IMG/VR virus record: IMGVR_UViG_3300024999_000109
Location: 1-60,705 of that record
Origin: a virus
Length of the DNA stretch: 60,705 nt
Direction: 5' to 3' (one strand)
Made by a program: the position numbers and the translations under genes. The first letter of the stretch is position 1, and each line of letters starts with the position of its first letter. Below, in pieces: positions 7,006 to 14,172 of the stretch. The notes under the pieces are model-generated. The model had not been told where the DNA came from and searched no databases. It worked only from the letters and a program-made list of their open reading frames with translations.

Positions 7006-7031
7006 ATGGCACTCCAACCAGTACCCCAAGC
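7006..7031 (+). repeat. 26-bp direct repeat, copy 1
   Basis: This is identical to 7994-8019 and encodes MALQPVPQA at the start of both genes. The two copies flank the PAPS-reductase-like gene exactly, with a 988-bp period. Confidence 0.95.
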
Positions 7032-7992
7032 CAGAAAAATGAGGCCGACAATCCACATAGTCAGCGTCTCAGGTGGAAAGGACTCGACCGTCACCCTCGA
7101 CATAGCCATCGAGCGTGTCGGCAAGGAAAACGTCAGAGCAATCTACTGCGACACCGGCAACGAAAATCCGATTGTCTATGAGTACCTGGATTATCTGGAG
7201 GAAAGGCTCGGTGTCAAAATCGAGAGGTTGGTGGCTGATTTTTCCTCAAGGGTACTGGCAAAAAGGAAATTCATCGCCAGCGACCAGCGCAAGGGCCGCA
7301 GGAATGGCAGGAAAATTCGGTGGTCGAATAGAGCAAAACGCAGGGCTTTAGCGGTTCTTTACCCTTCTGGAAATCCATTCCTTGATCTCTGTATGTGGAA
7401 GGGGCGGTTCCCGAGCAGGAAGGCTCAGTTTTGCACCCAGGAGCTAAAGACGGCCATGGCGGTTGCCTACCAGCATCAGAAGGCAGAAGAGGGATATGCG
7501 GTAATTTCCTGGCAGGGAGTCAGGCGGGATGAGAGCCAGAACCGCAAGGATGCAAAAAAGATAGAGCGGCTGGCCGAAGGGATGTTCGCATTCCGCCCGC
7601 TGATCAAGTGGACTGCAAAACAGGTTTTTGAATATCACGCCAACCACAACATCAAGCCAAACCCGCTGTACTCACTTGGGATGACACGTGTCGGATGTAT
7701 GCCATGTATAAATGTTAACAAAGCAGAATTACGGCAAATATCATCACGGTTTCCTGAAATAATAGAGCGCATTGTTGATTGGGAATACAAGGTCGGGTGT
7801 TGCTCAAAAAGAGGATTTTCCACACTTATCTGTAAAAAAGATAACAGGCCAGACAGGCGCGAAATATTTGCCAGTTTGAATATACGCTCGTCTGTTCAGT
7901 GGTCAAAAACAACCAGGGGCGGCAAGCAAGGCGACATCCTGAGCCTATTGGAGCCGAGGGCGTGTGCATCATCCTATGGCCTGTGTGAATAA
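7006..7992 (+). CDS. Phosphoadenosine phosphosulfate reductase-like (PP-loop) protein
   Basis: This encodes 328 residues. The PP-loop SGGKDS at 22-27 binds the adenylyl group in the ATP-pyrophosphatase / PAPS reductase fold. CxW...FC (about residues 130-145) and VGCMPC (about 230-235) are Cys pairs that could ligate an Fe-S cluster or support sulfur transfer. Phage relatives are thought to act in sulfur or DNA-modification chemistry (DndC-like), but the substrate is not known. The first nine residues are copied from the next gene, so this is an inserted gene using borrowed start sequence. Met12 could be the ancestral start. Confidence 0.85.
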   Translation: MALQPVPQARKMRPTIHIVSVSGGKDSTVTLDIAIERVGKENVRAIYCDTGNENPIVYEYLDYLEERLGVKIERLVADFSSRVLAKRKFIASDQRKGRRNGRKIRWSNRAKRRALAVLYPSGNPFLDLCMWKGRFPSRKAQFCTQELKTAMAVAYQHQKAEEGYAVISWQGVRRDESQNRKDAKKIERLAEGMFAFRPLIKWTAKQVFEYHANHNIKPNPLYSLGMTRVGCMPCINVNKAELRQISSRFPEIIERIVDWEYKVGCCSKRGFSTLICKKDNRPDRREIFASLNIRSSVQWSKTTRGGKQGDILSLLEPRACASSYGLCE

Positions 7993-7993
7993 A

Positions 7994-8019
7994 ATGGCAC
8001 TCCAACCAGTACCCCAAGC
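7994..8019 (+). repeat. 26-bp direct repeat, copy 2
   Basis: This is the second perfect copy of 7006-7031, at the start of the 58-residue gene. Recombination between copies would remove the PAPS-reductase-like gene cleanly. Confidence 0.95.
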
Positions 8020-8170
8020 AATGATCTGGGCAGCCGAGCTAGAGCGCCAAGCCAAGGAACTGCTACTCAAGGCTGCGGAGATGCGGGCGAGTTGCACGGA
8101 GTATCAGCCTCGGCGGCATGTCGAGTTCATGTGGGGACGGGAGAAGAAAACGGGAGGACGGAAACGATGA
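7994..8170 (+). CDS. Small helical protein, probable original owner of the MALQPVPQA start
   Basis: This encodes 58 residues: an amphipathic helix (AELERQAKELLLKAAEMRA) followed by a basic tail. It has only a weak ribosome site and follows the upstream stop by one base, so re-initiation is likely. It ends in an ATGA overlap with the methyltransferase gene. No family is recognised. Confidence 0.65.
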   Translation: MALQPVPQAMIWAAELERQAKELLLKAAEMRASCTEYQPRRHVEFMWGREKKTGGRKR

Positions 8171-8811
8171 ATGTCCTCGATTTGTTCTCTGGTCTGGGTG
8201 GCATGAGCTTAGGGCTTGAACGCGCTGGCATGAAAACTATCGCCTTTTGCGAGGTAGACGAATTTTGCAGAAAGATACTGAAAAAACACTGGCCGACGAT
8301 ACCGATATTCAAGGACGTGAAAACGCTTTTTCCGCTTAAGTCATCTGCGGGGGATTCCCCTGCCAGGATATCAGCAATGCAGGAAAATGCGCCGGAATAT
8401 CTGGGGAGCGTTCTGGTCTATGGAAACACCTATGCGAAGGCATTCGCGTGGTACGACCGCTCTACGCGCTGCTGGAGAACGTGGCAGCGTTGCTTAAACG
8501 GGGGCTTTCAACAATACTCGGGGACCTGGCCGAGATCGGGTATGACGCGGAGTGGCATTGCATACCAGCTTCCTACGTTGGTGCCAGGCAATTACGGGAC
8601 AGAGCGTGGATTGTGGCCAACCCCGAATGCAACAGCGTTCAAGGGCGGACGGTTATCTGGGAGGCGTGGCAAAAAACGACCAGAGCGGAACAACTGGCAG
8701 GACTGGTGCAGCCTTGTGCTTGGCCAACGGTATCCAGTGCCGGAAACAGCGGAACAGGTCATGGGATACCCAACGGGGTGGAGCGAAATAAAGCCATCGG
8801 AAATTCAGTAG
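8167..8811 (+). CDS. Cytosine-C5 methyltransferase N-terminus running into an overlapping second frame
   Basis: This encodes 214 residues. Residues 1-55 are the start of an m5C methyltransferase (motif I DLFSGLGG; CEVDEFCRKIL). From about residue 58 this frame leaves the methyltransferase frame and continues as SSAGDSPARISA, TWPRSGMTRSGIAYQLP, LWPTP and MGYPTGW. I recognise this as the sequence style of a separate, widespread phage protein group often annotated beside Dcm proteins. Over 8340-8811 the same DNA also encodes methyltransferase motifs IV-X one frame away. A one-base loss near 8340, a programmed -1 shift or a real overprinted gene could each explain it. Confidence 0.7.
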   Translation: MNVLDLFSGLGGMSLGLERAGMKTIAFCEVDEFCRKILKKHWPTIPIFKDVKTLFPLKSSAGDSPARISAMQENAPEYLGSVLVYGNTYAKAFAWYDRSTRCWRTWQRCLNGGFQQYSGTWPRSGMTRSGIAYQLPTLVPGNYGTERGLWPTPNATAFKGGRLSGRRGKKRPERNNWQDWCSLVLGQRYPVPETAEQVMGYPTGWSEIKPSEIQ

Positions 8812-8873
8812 TACCTCAGCTCCCGGAACTGATCGGCAGGGCAATAATGGAAATCGAACGGAGGAAACGATGA
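8340..8873 (+). CDS. Cytosine-C5 methyltransferase, motifs IV-X, in the -1 frame
   Basis: The frame opens after a TAA at 8337-8339 and has no ATG near its start; a GTG at 8448 is the first usable start but would miss the catalytic loop. In order it encodes GGFPCQDIS with catalytic Cys (motif IV), ENVAALL (VI), ARQLRDRAWIVA (VIII) and AIGNSVVPQL (X). Joined to the first 55 residues of the overlapping gene it gives a nearly complete Dcm-type enzyme of about 235 residues, short for the family between motif I and PCQ. Without frameshifting it would be inactive. Confidence 0.7.
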   Translation, partial: VICGGFPCQDISNAGKCAGISGERSGLWKHLCEGIRVVRPLYALLENVAALLKRGLSTILGDLAEIGYDAEWHCIPASYVGARQLRDRAWIVANPECNSVQGRTVIWEAWQKTTRAEQLAGLVQPCAWPTVSSAGNSGTGHGIPNGVERNKAIGNSVVPQLPELIGRAIMEIERRKR

Positions 8874-9040
8874 TAAACCCAATAAAAAACCCAGTAATAA
8901 CCGGCTGCATAATCTCCATAATCTTCGCCCTGATCGTCGGCTTTTCAGCCATCGCTGCGAAGCGGGCCGCGGTGCTGATCATCGAGCGGGTTGAGGCGGT
9001 TAGTGGTTATGGAATTGACGAAACGGAGGCAACGAAATGA
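8870..9040 (+). CDS. Small membrane protein
   Basis: This encodes 56 residues coupled by ATGA to the methyltransferase end. One hydrophobic helix at about residues 8-30 (TGCIISIIFALIVGF) is followed by a basic then acidic tail. Its stop overlaps the next start. Function unknown. Confidence 0.6.
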   Translation: MINPIKNPVITGCIISIIFALIVGFSAIAAKRAAVLIIERVEAVSGYGIDETEATK

Positions 9041-9237
9041 CTGACACGCAATCATCAGAGCAAGGCGGAGGCTGGACAGAAGAAAAGCCAAAAGAGGCCG
9101 GGTGGTATTGGTGCAAAAGGAATGACAAATATTCGCTTGCTGGAATTGTTCGCATTCCCGAGTTTAGCCTAGGCACGATAATGGACGGCTATTTGTGGAG
9201 TGCAAAATTAGAGCCACCTACGGAGGCCCCAAAATGA
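9037..9237 (+). CDS. Small Trp-rich phage protein
   Basis: This encodes 66 residues starting at ATGA. EKPKEAGWYWCKRND is a motif seen at the start of many small phage proteins related in style to DUF551 families, followed by beta-prone segments and a final Trp. No function is known. Confidence 0.65.
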   Translation: MTDTQSSEQGGGWTEEKPKEAGWYWCKRNDKYSLAGIVRIPEFSLGTIMDGYLWSAKLEPPTEAPK

Positions 9238-9398
9238 CCAGCTATCTAAGAAAGAAAAACAGAGTGGTTTTCATCGGCCGTCTCCAGGAAGCGGCCATCG
9301 AATTTCTCCTCTCCCGCGCTCCCCTGTGTGCAGCCGGCGTAACGGTTTTGATATGGGCGCTGATTATCTTCGGGTTGGTTGAGGCTTGCGGGAAATGA
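9234..9398 (+). CDS. Small membrane protein
   Basis: This encodes 54 residues starting at ATGA. A basic N-terminus precedes a 20-residue hydrophobic helix (about residues 30-52), so it is probably a single-pass inner-membrane protein. It is the last gene before a 310-base stretch without a clear gene. Confidence 0.6.
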   Translation: MTSYLRKKNRVVFIGRLQEAAIEFLLSRAPLCAAGVTVLIWALIIFGLVEACGK

Positions 9399-9468
9399 AC
9401 GATCCATAGCACAGCAGTTTCTACCCTTCACGGCCGGTCTATCTCCTCCTTAGTCCTTTCCCGGCACA

Positions 9469-9685
9469 GGTCGCTCGCCACGACCGAAAGCTGCTGATGG
9501 TGATGCCCGCCCCATACCTGAAAAGGATGGGGTTAAGGCAGTAGACAGGGCGGAAAGCCCATTTTTGAACGGCAACGCCGAAGGAATGGTCCAACGGGTT
9601 GAGATGAAAAGTTTAGCGACGGAGGCCAGCCATGCACCGCGCCGGGGAAAGCCCGGCATCTTTAACCATCAACCGCCATGTGGCG
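9469..9685 (+). ncRNA. Candidate structured non-coding RNA with six hairpins
   Basis: The 9399-9708 gap holds six closely spaced hairpins: GGTCG/CGACC (9469-9485); CCCCAT-CCT closed by a GAAA loop (9510-9532); GGGC-GGAAA-GCCC (9548-9560); CGGC/GCCG (9570-9580); GCCGGG-GAAAG-CCCGGC (9641-9657); CGCC/GGCG (9674-9685). Repeated GAAA-type loops and dense short stems point to a folded RNA. The frame of the following gene stays open upstream to about 9456 but has poor coding character. A HEARO/omega-type RNA relic is one idea; I cannot match it to a family by eye. Confidence 0.5.
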
Positions 9686-9708
9686 ACAAATACAACAGGG
9701 AGAATGAG

Positions 9709-9879
9709 ATGGCAAAAGGCCTGATAGCGATAGTCGGCTGGCAGGAGTGCCACAAGTGCATAAACCTGGGCCGCGAGAACAAGTGCAAATTCCGGGACTC
9801 AGTGAAGTTGAATTTGAAAATGGATGGGCCGTATATCCGGTGCGGGTTGTTCAAGGAGATTGATAAATGCGAATCCTAG
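9709..9879 (+). CDS. Small Cys-rich (zinc-ribbon-like) protein
   Basis: This encodes 56 residues from an ATG behind AGGGAGAATG. ECHKC, NKCKF and IRCGL give two CxxC-like halves that could bind zinc. It lies directly after the structured RNA candidate and overlaps the RuvC-like gene by 13 bases. An in-frame upstream extension over the RNA region has unlikely composition and is not used. Confidence 0.6.
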   Translation: MAKGLIAIVGWQECHKCINLGRENKCKFRDSVKLNLKMDGPYIRCGLFKEIDKCES

Positions 9880-10313
9880 CCCTCGACCTCGCCACAAAAA
9901 CCGGATGGGCAACCAACGACCCAGAGTGCTCCGGAGTGGATACTTTCGACGTTCGCCGCGGCGAATCACCAGGTACCCGTTATCTCAGGTTCACCTCCTG
10001 GCTGCGCGAGAAGATCCGCATAATCGAACCCGAGTTGATCATTTTTGAAAAAGCCCATCACCGCGGCGGGGCGGCAACTGAAATAGCTGCAGGGTTTGCC
10101 ACTCATCTACAGTCAACCTGTGCTGACCTGGACATTGACCATACCAGCGTCCACACAGCGACACTGAAGAAACATGCTACCGGCAAGGGAAACGCCAGTA
10201 AGGAAGTTATGATGGCCGCATATCGCGGAAGATTCCAAGTTGAGCCACAGGACGACAACGAGTGTGATGCCCGGTGGCTCTTAGATTACGCAAAGGTCAA
10301 TTACGGCCGATAA
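9867..10313 (+). CDS. RuvC-like Holliday junction resolvase
   Basis: This encodes 148 residues with an RNase H fold. Visible are Asp7 in ALDLATKTGWA, Glu61 in IIFEKAHH and a C-terminal NECDARWLLDYA supplying the last acidic residues. THTATLKK...GKGNASKEVM is the family's basic substrate-binding stretch. The length is typical of phage RuvC-like proteins, which cut branched DNA from replication and recombination before packaging. Confidence 0.85.
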   Translation: MRILALDLATKTGWATNDPECSGVDTFDVRRGESPGTRYLRFTSWLREKIRIIEPELIIFEKAHHRGGAATEIAAGFATHLQSTCADLDIDHTSVHTATLKKHATGKGNASKEVMMAAYRGRFQVEPQDDNECDARWLLDYAKVNYGR

Positions 10314-10343
10314 GGAGAAATACTGCCGTTTTCTGACACTCAG

Positions 10344-10421
10344 ATGGATGACGAAGCCGAACGCGACCGGAATATAAAAAAGATGTCCCGCGTAATGGCT
10401 GGAGAAACATCAGCACTGTAG
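10344..10421 (+). CDS. Very small acidic/basic peptide, start uncertain
   Basis: This encodes 25 residues from the ATG at 10344. An AAGGAG site lies at 10313-10318 but is too far from this ATG; it matches better an ATACTG sequence at 10320-10325, which would give an N-terminal extension using a non-standard start. Downstream to 10494 another frame stays open without an ATG. Low support. Confidence 0.3.
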   Translation: MDDEAERDRNIKKMSRVMAGETSAL

Positions 10422-10518
10422 AAAAAGCGGCGGATAGAGGCAAAAGCCAGGGTGTTGCGGGTGGCTTCGCTGCCGCCGAGGGAAAGGGCCGCTAATGGCC
10501 GAGCCAAGGAGAGATTCG

Positions 10519-10752
10519 ATGAAATTTGAAACCAAGTTTCGCAAAGAGCAGAGGGAGGCAAAATTGGCCGTAAAAAACAGGGGAACGGTCCTGTGGGTAT
10601 CCTGTTACATCAACCAGTACGGCGAGAAGGTGCAGGTAGATGGCACACGCAGGTACAAAACCGCCAGATACGGCAAGGCTGAAAAGAAAGCATTTAAGCG
10701 GCGGTCACATCAGCGTGGGTATTACGCAGCCCAGAGAGTACCGGCATTTTAA
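10519..10752 (+). CDS. Small basic protein
   Basis: This encodes 77 residues. The ATG at 10519 is chosen because AAGGAGAG lies just before it; an upstream in-frame ATG (10495) lacks a site. The protein is strongly basic (Lys/Arg) with an aromatic beta-prone core (VLWVSCYINQYG), suggesting nucleic acid binding, but I know no family. Confidence 0.6.
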   Translation: MKFETKFRKEQREAKLAVKNRGTVLWVSCYINQYGEKVQVDGTRRYKTARYGKAEKKAFKRRSHQRGYYAAQRVPAF

Positions 10753-10758
10753 CCACAA

Positions 10759-10789
10759 CCGGCCCTACCGAGTCAACGGTAAGGGCCGG
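10759..10789 (+). other. GC-rich intercistronic hairpin
   Basis: CCGGCCCT-ACCG pairs with CGGT-AAGGGCCGG around a six-base loop, with one bulged base. No T tract follows, so it is more likely an mRNA stability or regulatory stem than a terminator. Confidence 0.5.
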
Positions 10790-10831
10790 GACAAACAGGG
10801 GCGAGCAGAAGCATCATAACACGGGAGGGAG

Positions 10832-10864
10832 ATGATGGGCAAGGATTTTAGGTGGTGGGTATGA
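10832..10864 (+). CDS. Possible 10-residue leader peptide
   Basis: The ORF MMGKDFRWWV follows a GGGAGGGAG site and its stop overlaps the next gene's start (ATGA). It may couple translation of the downstream gene. The short length makes it uncertain. Confidence 0.3.
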   Translation: MMGKDFRWWV

Positions 10865-11391
10865 CCGGCCCGAGCGGATGGAAAAGCCCGAAGAAAAAGC
10901 CCGATTACAGTGTATTCCCAGACGAAAAGCCGCTTACAGACTACTCGGGGTTTAAAAAAGAAAACGGGCGGCTGACAATTATACGCCCTGCTTACGTCAT
11001 GAGACTGGCCAATGGTAGCCGTCAATGGTTTTACGAGGCAGAATGTTCATGCGGCAGAAAGGTGACTCTTTCTAATGTTTTGCAAAGTCTTAGCTGTGGT
11101 TGTCTGCGGTCCGAGAGGGTAGCGGAGGAAAACGGAAAGCGCAGAGCGGCAAAAGCAGAAGGCATAAAGGTAAAGAAGTCAACCAGGGCAAGCAGAATGC
11201 CAGCCATGCCGAAAGTCAAATTCGACAGGCAGAAAGTCTGCATAAAAAACCAGATAACTTGCATCCATTATCGTGAATGCTGTGATGAACGCCTAGAGGG
11301 TAAGCCAACGTCATCGCGCTATCAACCAGACGGCGGATGCTACACGGCTGGCCGGGATGAGCGGCGATACATGGAGGGTATTGCGCCATGA
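10861..11391 (+). CDS. Zinc-binding phage protein with CxCG...SCGCL motif
   Basis: This encodes 176 residues. CSCGRKVTLSNVLQSLSCGCL (about residues 61-81) is a zinc motif common in phage and HNH-associated proteins that recognise DNA. A Lys/Arg-rich linker follows, then a second Cys cluster near the C-terminus (KVCIKNQITCIHYRECC). It is probably a DNA-binding accessory protein; the precise role is unknown. It starts at an ATGA overlap with a possible leader peptide. Confidence 0.7.
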   Translation: MTGPSGWKSPKKKPDYSVFPDEKPLTDYSGFKKENGRLTIIRPAYVMRLANGSRQWFYEAECSCGRKVTLSNVLQSLSCGCLRSERVAEENGKRRAAKAEGIKVKKSTRASRMPAMPKVKFDRQKVCIKNQITCIHYRECCDERLEGKPTSSRYQPDGGCYTAGRDERRYMEGIAP

Positions 11392-11834
11392 AAACCGTAA
11401 CAATGCGCACCCTCGATGATCTCGATGTGGTTGCCAGAGAGGTCCGTGAGTGCTTCGACAAAAACGGCTCGGTAGAGGTGACATTCTGCCCTGCCGATAA
11501 GCCGAAAAAAGGCAGGACGTGGAAGCAAAACAAATCTCTGCACCTGTATTGCACGACCATTGCCGAAAAAATGAACGCAGCAGGGATAACACAGCGGGAG
11601 CTTGTCGGTAAATTCCGGGATGGCTTTGAACTGCCTGTCGAGATGCACATGGTTAAGGCCATTTTCCGGGAAGTCGGAAAGGCATTGTACCAAAAGGAAT
11701 CTACCGCTGATCTGGAGACGGTCGAGATGATCAAAGTCTATGAGGTGGTCGACCAAAGATTTGGGGAAATCGTCGGCATTCGGGCTGAATGGCCGAGCAT
11801 GGACTCGTTAATGGGAGAACGGGTGGAGCCATGA
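11388..11834 (+). CDS. NinB-like recombination-associated protein
   Basis: This encodes 148 residues. The stretch TWKQNKSLHLYCTTIAEKMNAAG, then KAIFREVGKAL and STADLETVEMIKVYEVVDQRFGEIVGI, resembles a family of phage proteins placed next to recombination genes and often called NinB-like. The neighbours fit: a resolvase, a zinc DNA-binding protein and an AAA ATPase. The assignment rests on pattern resemblance only. Confidence 0.55.
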   Translation: MKTVTMRTLDDLDVVAREVRECFDKNGSVEVTFCPADKPKKGRTWKQNKSLHLYCTTIAEKMNAAGITQRELVGKFRDGFELPVEMHMVKAIFREVGKALYQKESTADLETVEMIKVYEVVDQRFGEIVGIRAEWPSMDSLMGERVEP

Positions 11835-12016
11835 AGATTACCGAGGAAGAGCATAAACACCACCTGAAGTCCAAAACTCAGAACGAAATCGACTTCATCC
11901 TCGGCACGATCCTAGAGGCCGAGAACAAGCCAAGGAACATCATCTCAGGGACGCTTGACGAGGTGCTGGAGCATATACGCAATACTGATTTTGCGGGGCG
12001 GAGGAAAAAACGATGA
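11831..12016 (+). CDS. Small charged protein, unknown function
   Basis: This encodes 61 residues and starts and ends in ATGA overlaps. It is highly charged and largely helical with a His-rich start and a basic tail (GRRKKR). No family is recognised. Confidence 0.6.
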   Translation: MKITEEEHKHHLKSKTQNEIDFILGTILEAENKPRNIISGTLDEVLEHIRNTDFAGRRKKR

Positions 12017-12210
12017 AACAACGAGAAGATTGTTCAATTTGCAATGCAACCGGCCTATGCGATGAACTTGGCGGGGAAGAAAGTGCATGTATGATCTGCA
12101 ATGGCAAAGGGTATATCGAGTGGGATTACGACCCGTCGCCATATTGCTCGTGCTGTGGGGCGATGAAGAAAGCCAACTGCCATTGCGGGCCAATACCGGA
12201 TAATGATTGA
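12013..12210 (+). CDS. DnaJ-type zinc-finger mini protein
   Basis: This encodes 65 residues. CSICNATG and CMICNGKGYI are CxxCxGxG-type repeats as in the DnaJ central zinc domain, and a third Cys cluster (YCSCCGAMKKANCHCG) follows. It probably binds two zinc ions. Phages carry many such free-standing zinc mini proteins; the target is unknown. Confidence 0.7.
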   Translation: MKQREDCSICNATGLCDELGGEESACMICNGKGYIEWDYDPSPYCSCCGAMKKANCHCGPIPDND

Positions 12211-12216
12211 GGATAC

Positions 12217-12513
12217 ATGAGGCCAAAACAACCAAGAATAGCCCTATCAAAAGCGAAGTACCGCAAGCTCAAGGAGTACATTTTCGAGCGGGACAACTAC
12301 TGCTGTGTGTGGTGCGGCAATCCAAGCAACCTGACCGCAGCGCACATAATCAGGCGAAGCGCAGGGGGCCCCGATAGCCCAAACAATGTCGTAACTGGGT
12401 GCTGTGTTTCGATACAGGGCGGCAAGGGATGCCACGACAGATTTGATCAATACGAAATTGGCTTGCCTGACCATATCGCTGAGATGCTGGCCGGCGAGCC
12501 GGAAGAAATTTAA
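12217..12513 (+). CDS. HNH nuclease
   Basis: This encodes 98 residues. Zinc ligands CCVWCG and GCHDRF bracket the HNH core LTAAHIIRRSAGG ... NNVVTGC, with the catalytic His in AAHII. It is short, lacks an extra DNA-recognition domain and sits inside the recombination cluster. Recombination or replication nuclease is more likely than terminase-partner HNH, because it is far from terminase. Confidence 0.85.
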   Translation: MRPKQPRIALSKAKYRKLKEYIFERDNYCCVWCGNPSNLTAAHIIRRSAGGPDSPNNVVTGCCVSIQGGKGCHDRFDQYEIGLPDHIAEMLAGEPEEI

Positions 12514-12524
12514 CGGAGGAAATA

Positions 12525-13547
12525 ATGTTCAAGAAAGCAGTGAAAGAAAAACTAAAGTGCCGTCTCGCCATCGAAGGCCCGAGTGGTAGCGGAAAATCAT
12601 ACTCAGCCCTGCTCATCGCCCGCGGGCTGGTAGGTGATGAGGGCAGGATAGCGATGATCGACACGGAAAAGGAGAGCGGTAAACTGTACGCCGACGTGAC
12701 CGAGTTTGATCATGCGACCCTCAACGAGCCATACACCCCGGAACGCTATATCTCCCTCATCGACATGGCGAAGGGGTATGACTGCATCATCATCGACAGC
12801 ATGTCTCATGAGTGGGTCGGGGCTGGCGGAATCTTGGAAATTCACGACAAGATGCCGGGAAATTCGTGGACGAACTGGTCGAAGTGCAATCCGCGCCACG
12901 ATGCGTTTATCAATGCCATCCTCAAAGCTCCATGCCACGTCATCGTAACACTACGAAGCAAGCAGTCATATACTCAGGACGAGGACGCGAGCGGCAAGAA
13001 ACAGGTAAAGAAACTCGGCCTCGCACCTCAGCAGCGTGACGGGATCGAGTACGAACTGACCGCCGTTCTGAAGATGGACGTTTCCCACCAGGCAGAGGGC
13101 GACAAGGACCGCACCGGGCTTTTCCCGATTGGAACATGGTTCACTCCATCGGTAGAGACTGGCAAAACTCTTGCCGCGTTTTTGGACGCAGGGGTGGTGC
13201 CAGAGGTCAGACCAGAGCAACCCATACAACCACACCAACCAGAGCCTGAAATAACGGCATGGGAAGATTTAGCGGCCATCGTGGATGAGTGGGAGAAAGA
13301 GGCCGACAAGAACGACAAAACGGTTGATACCCTGGGTGAGTGGTACAAGAAGAATGCCGATAAAATAAAAGCTCTCCCGTTGCCGGCAAGGACCAAGATC
13401 AACGCCTACGTGAAGCAGTTGAAGGAGGCAAAGGCCGCGCCCGTGTCATGGGAGTGCCCGCGTGGCGGCAAGGTTACGACGGTTGAGTGCGAGGCGTGTG
13501 AAGCATCGGCTGATTGCGAAAATTATCAATCGAAACTGAAAAAATAA
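12525..13547 (+). CDS. AAA-family ATPase, phage RecA/Sak4-like type
   Basis: This encodes 340 residues. Walker A GPSGSGKS is at 18-25 and Walker B-like DCIIIDSMSHEW is at about 86-97. The fold is of the AAA_24 / Sak4-like single-strand annealing or recombination ATPase type. Residues about 225-240 are a Pro/Gln linker, and the C-terminal tail carries four Cys (WECPRGG, CEACEASADC), an extra zinc-like module not usual in the family. With the resolvase and NinB-like genes it suggests a recombination module. Confidence 0.8.
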   Translation: MFKKAVKEKLKCRLAIEGPSGSGKSYSALLIARGLVGDEGRIAMIDTEKESGKLYADVTEFDHATLNEPYTPERYISLIDMAKGYDCIIIDSMSHEWVGAGGILEIHDKMPGNSWTNWSKCNPRHDAFINAILKAPCHVIVTLRSKQSYTQDEDASGKKQVKKLGLAPQQRDGIEYELTAVLKMDVSHQAEGDKDRTGLFPIGTWFTPSVETGKTLAAFLDAGVVPEVRPEQPIQPHQPEPEITAWEDLAAIVDEWEKEADKNDKTVDTLGEWYKKNADKIKALPLPARTKINAYVKQLKEAKAAPVSWECPRGGKVTTVECEACEASADCENYQSKLKK

Positions 13548-13585
13548 ATAAACCAACCAGCGCAACCGCTGGAATGAGGTGTGAT

Positions 13586-13972
13586 ATGTGCGAAATTAAA
13601 ACTGGGGATGAAGTGCTGGTATGCGGCAGCGTGGAAGTCAACGATATAAGGATATTCTTATACACCGCAAAAGACGGAAGGCATGTATGTCAAAAACGGG
13701 AAAACTGGGAGGAAGGCAAGATAAATTACGTCACAACTTGGAACGAAATCAAGCCAGCCCCCAAATACGAAACGCGGGTACTCGGGCCGGTGGCGATGAT
13801 GGAGGCGTTGATTGACCATGGGTTTACGTGTGATGAGTGTGGAGACTGGCAAGACCCGTCCGGCAGTTATGTTTTTGATTCTTCAATGTTCTGGATTTGC
13901 GGCAAGTCAACGAAAGACAGCGGATGGGAATGGAAAGAGTGGATGCTAGAAAAAATTGAGGTGAAACCATGA
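13586..13972 (+). CDS. Zinc-containing phage protein
   Basis: This encodes 128 residues from the ATG preceded by GAGGTG; longer in-frame starts lack a site. The pattern is an N-terminal Cys, beta strands, then TCDECGDWQDPSG and a Trp-rich end, likely one zinc ribbon. Its stop overlaps the next start. Function unknown. Confidence 0.6.
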   Translation: MCEIKTGDEVLVCGSVEVNDIRIFLYTAKDGRHVCQKRENWEEGKINYVTTWNEIKPAPKYETRVLGPVAMMEALIDHGFTCDECGDWQDPSGSYVFDSSMFWICGKSTKDSGWEWKEWMLEKIEVKP

Positions 13973-14172
13973 AATCAAGAGCAATCCTGAAAGCAGTAAC
14001 CAGAGCACAGCTTTTCATCCAATCCGCCCGCGCCTACCTCCAGGCAGAGCGCACCTACACCGACGCGCACCATGTCGCGCCGGGGCCTCGGTCGCTGCCG
14101 GTGGAGTCGGGGAATTTGAGGCGGAGTAGTTTGGATTTAACGCTGGCCTTGGCAGAGGTTCGACGGTCATGA
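13969..14172 (+). CDS. Small basic helical protein
   Basis: This encodes 67 residues coupled by ATGA on both sides. It is rich in Arg and Ala with two helical segments and no known motif. Confidence 0.5.
   Translation: MKSRAILKAVTRAQLFIQSARAYLQAERTYTDAHHVAPGPRSLPVESGNLRRSSLDLTLALAEVRRS

Noticed and set aside
9456-9708. N-terminal extension of the 9709 gene over the RNA region
   Set aside because: Open frame but no ATG/ribosome site near its start; Arg/Pro/Gly-rich composition follows the hairpins rather than a protein pattern.
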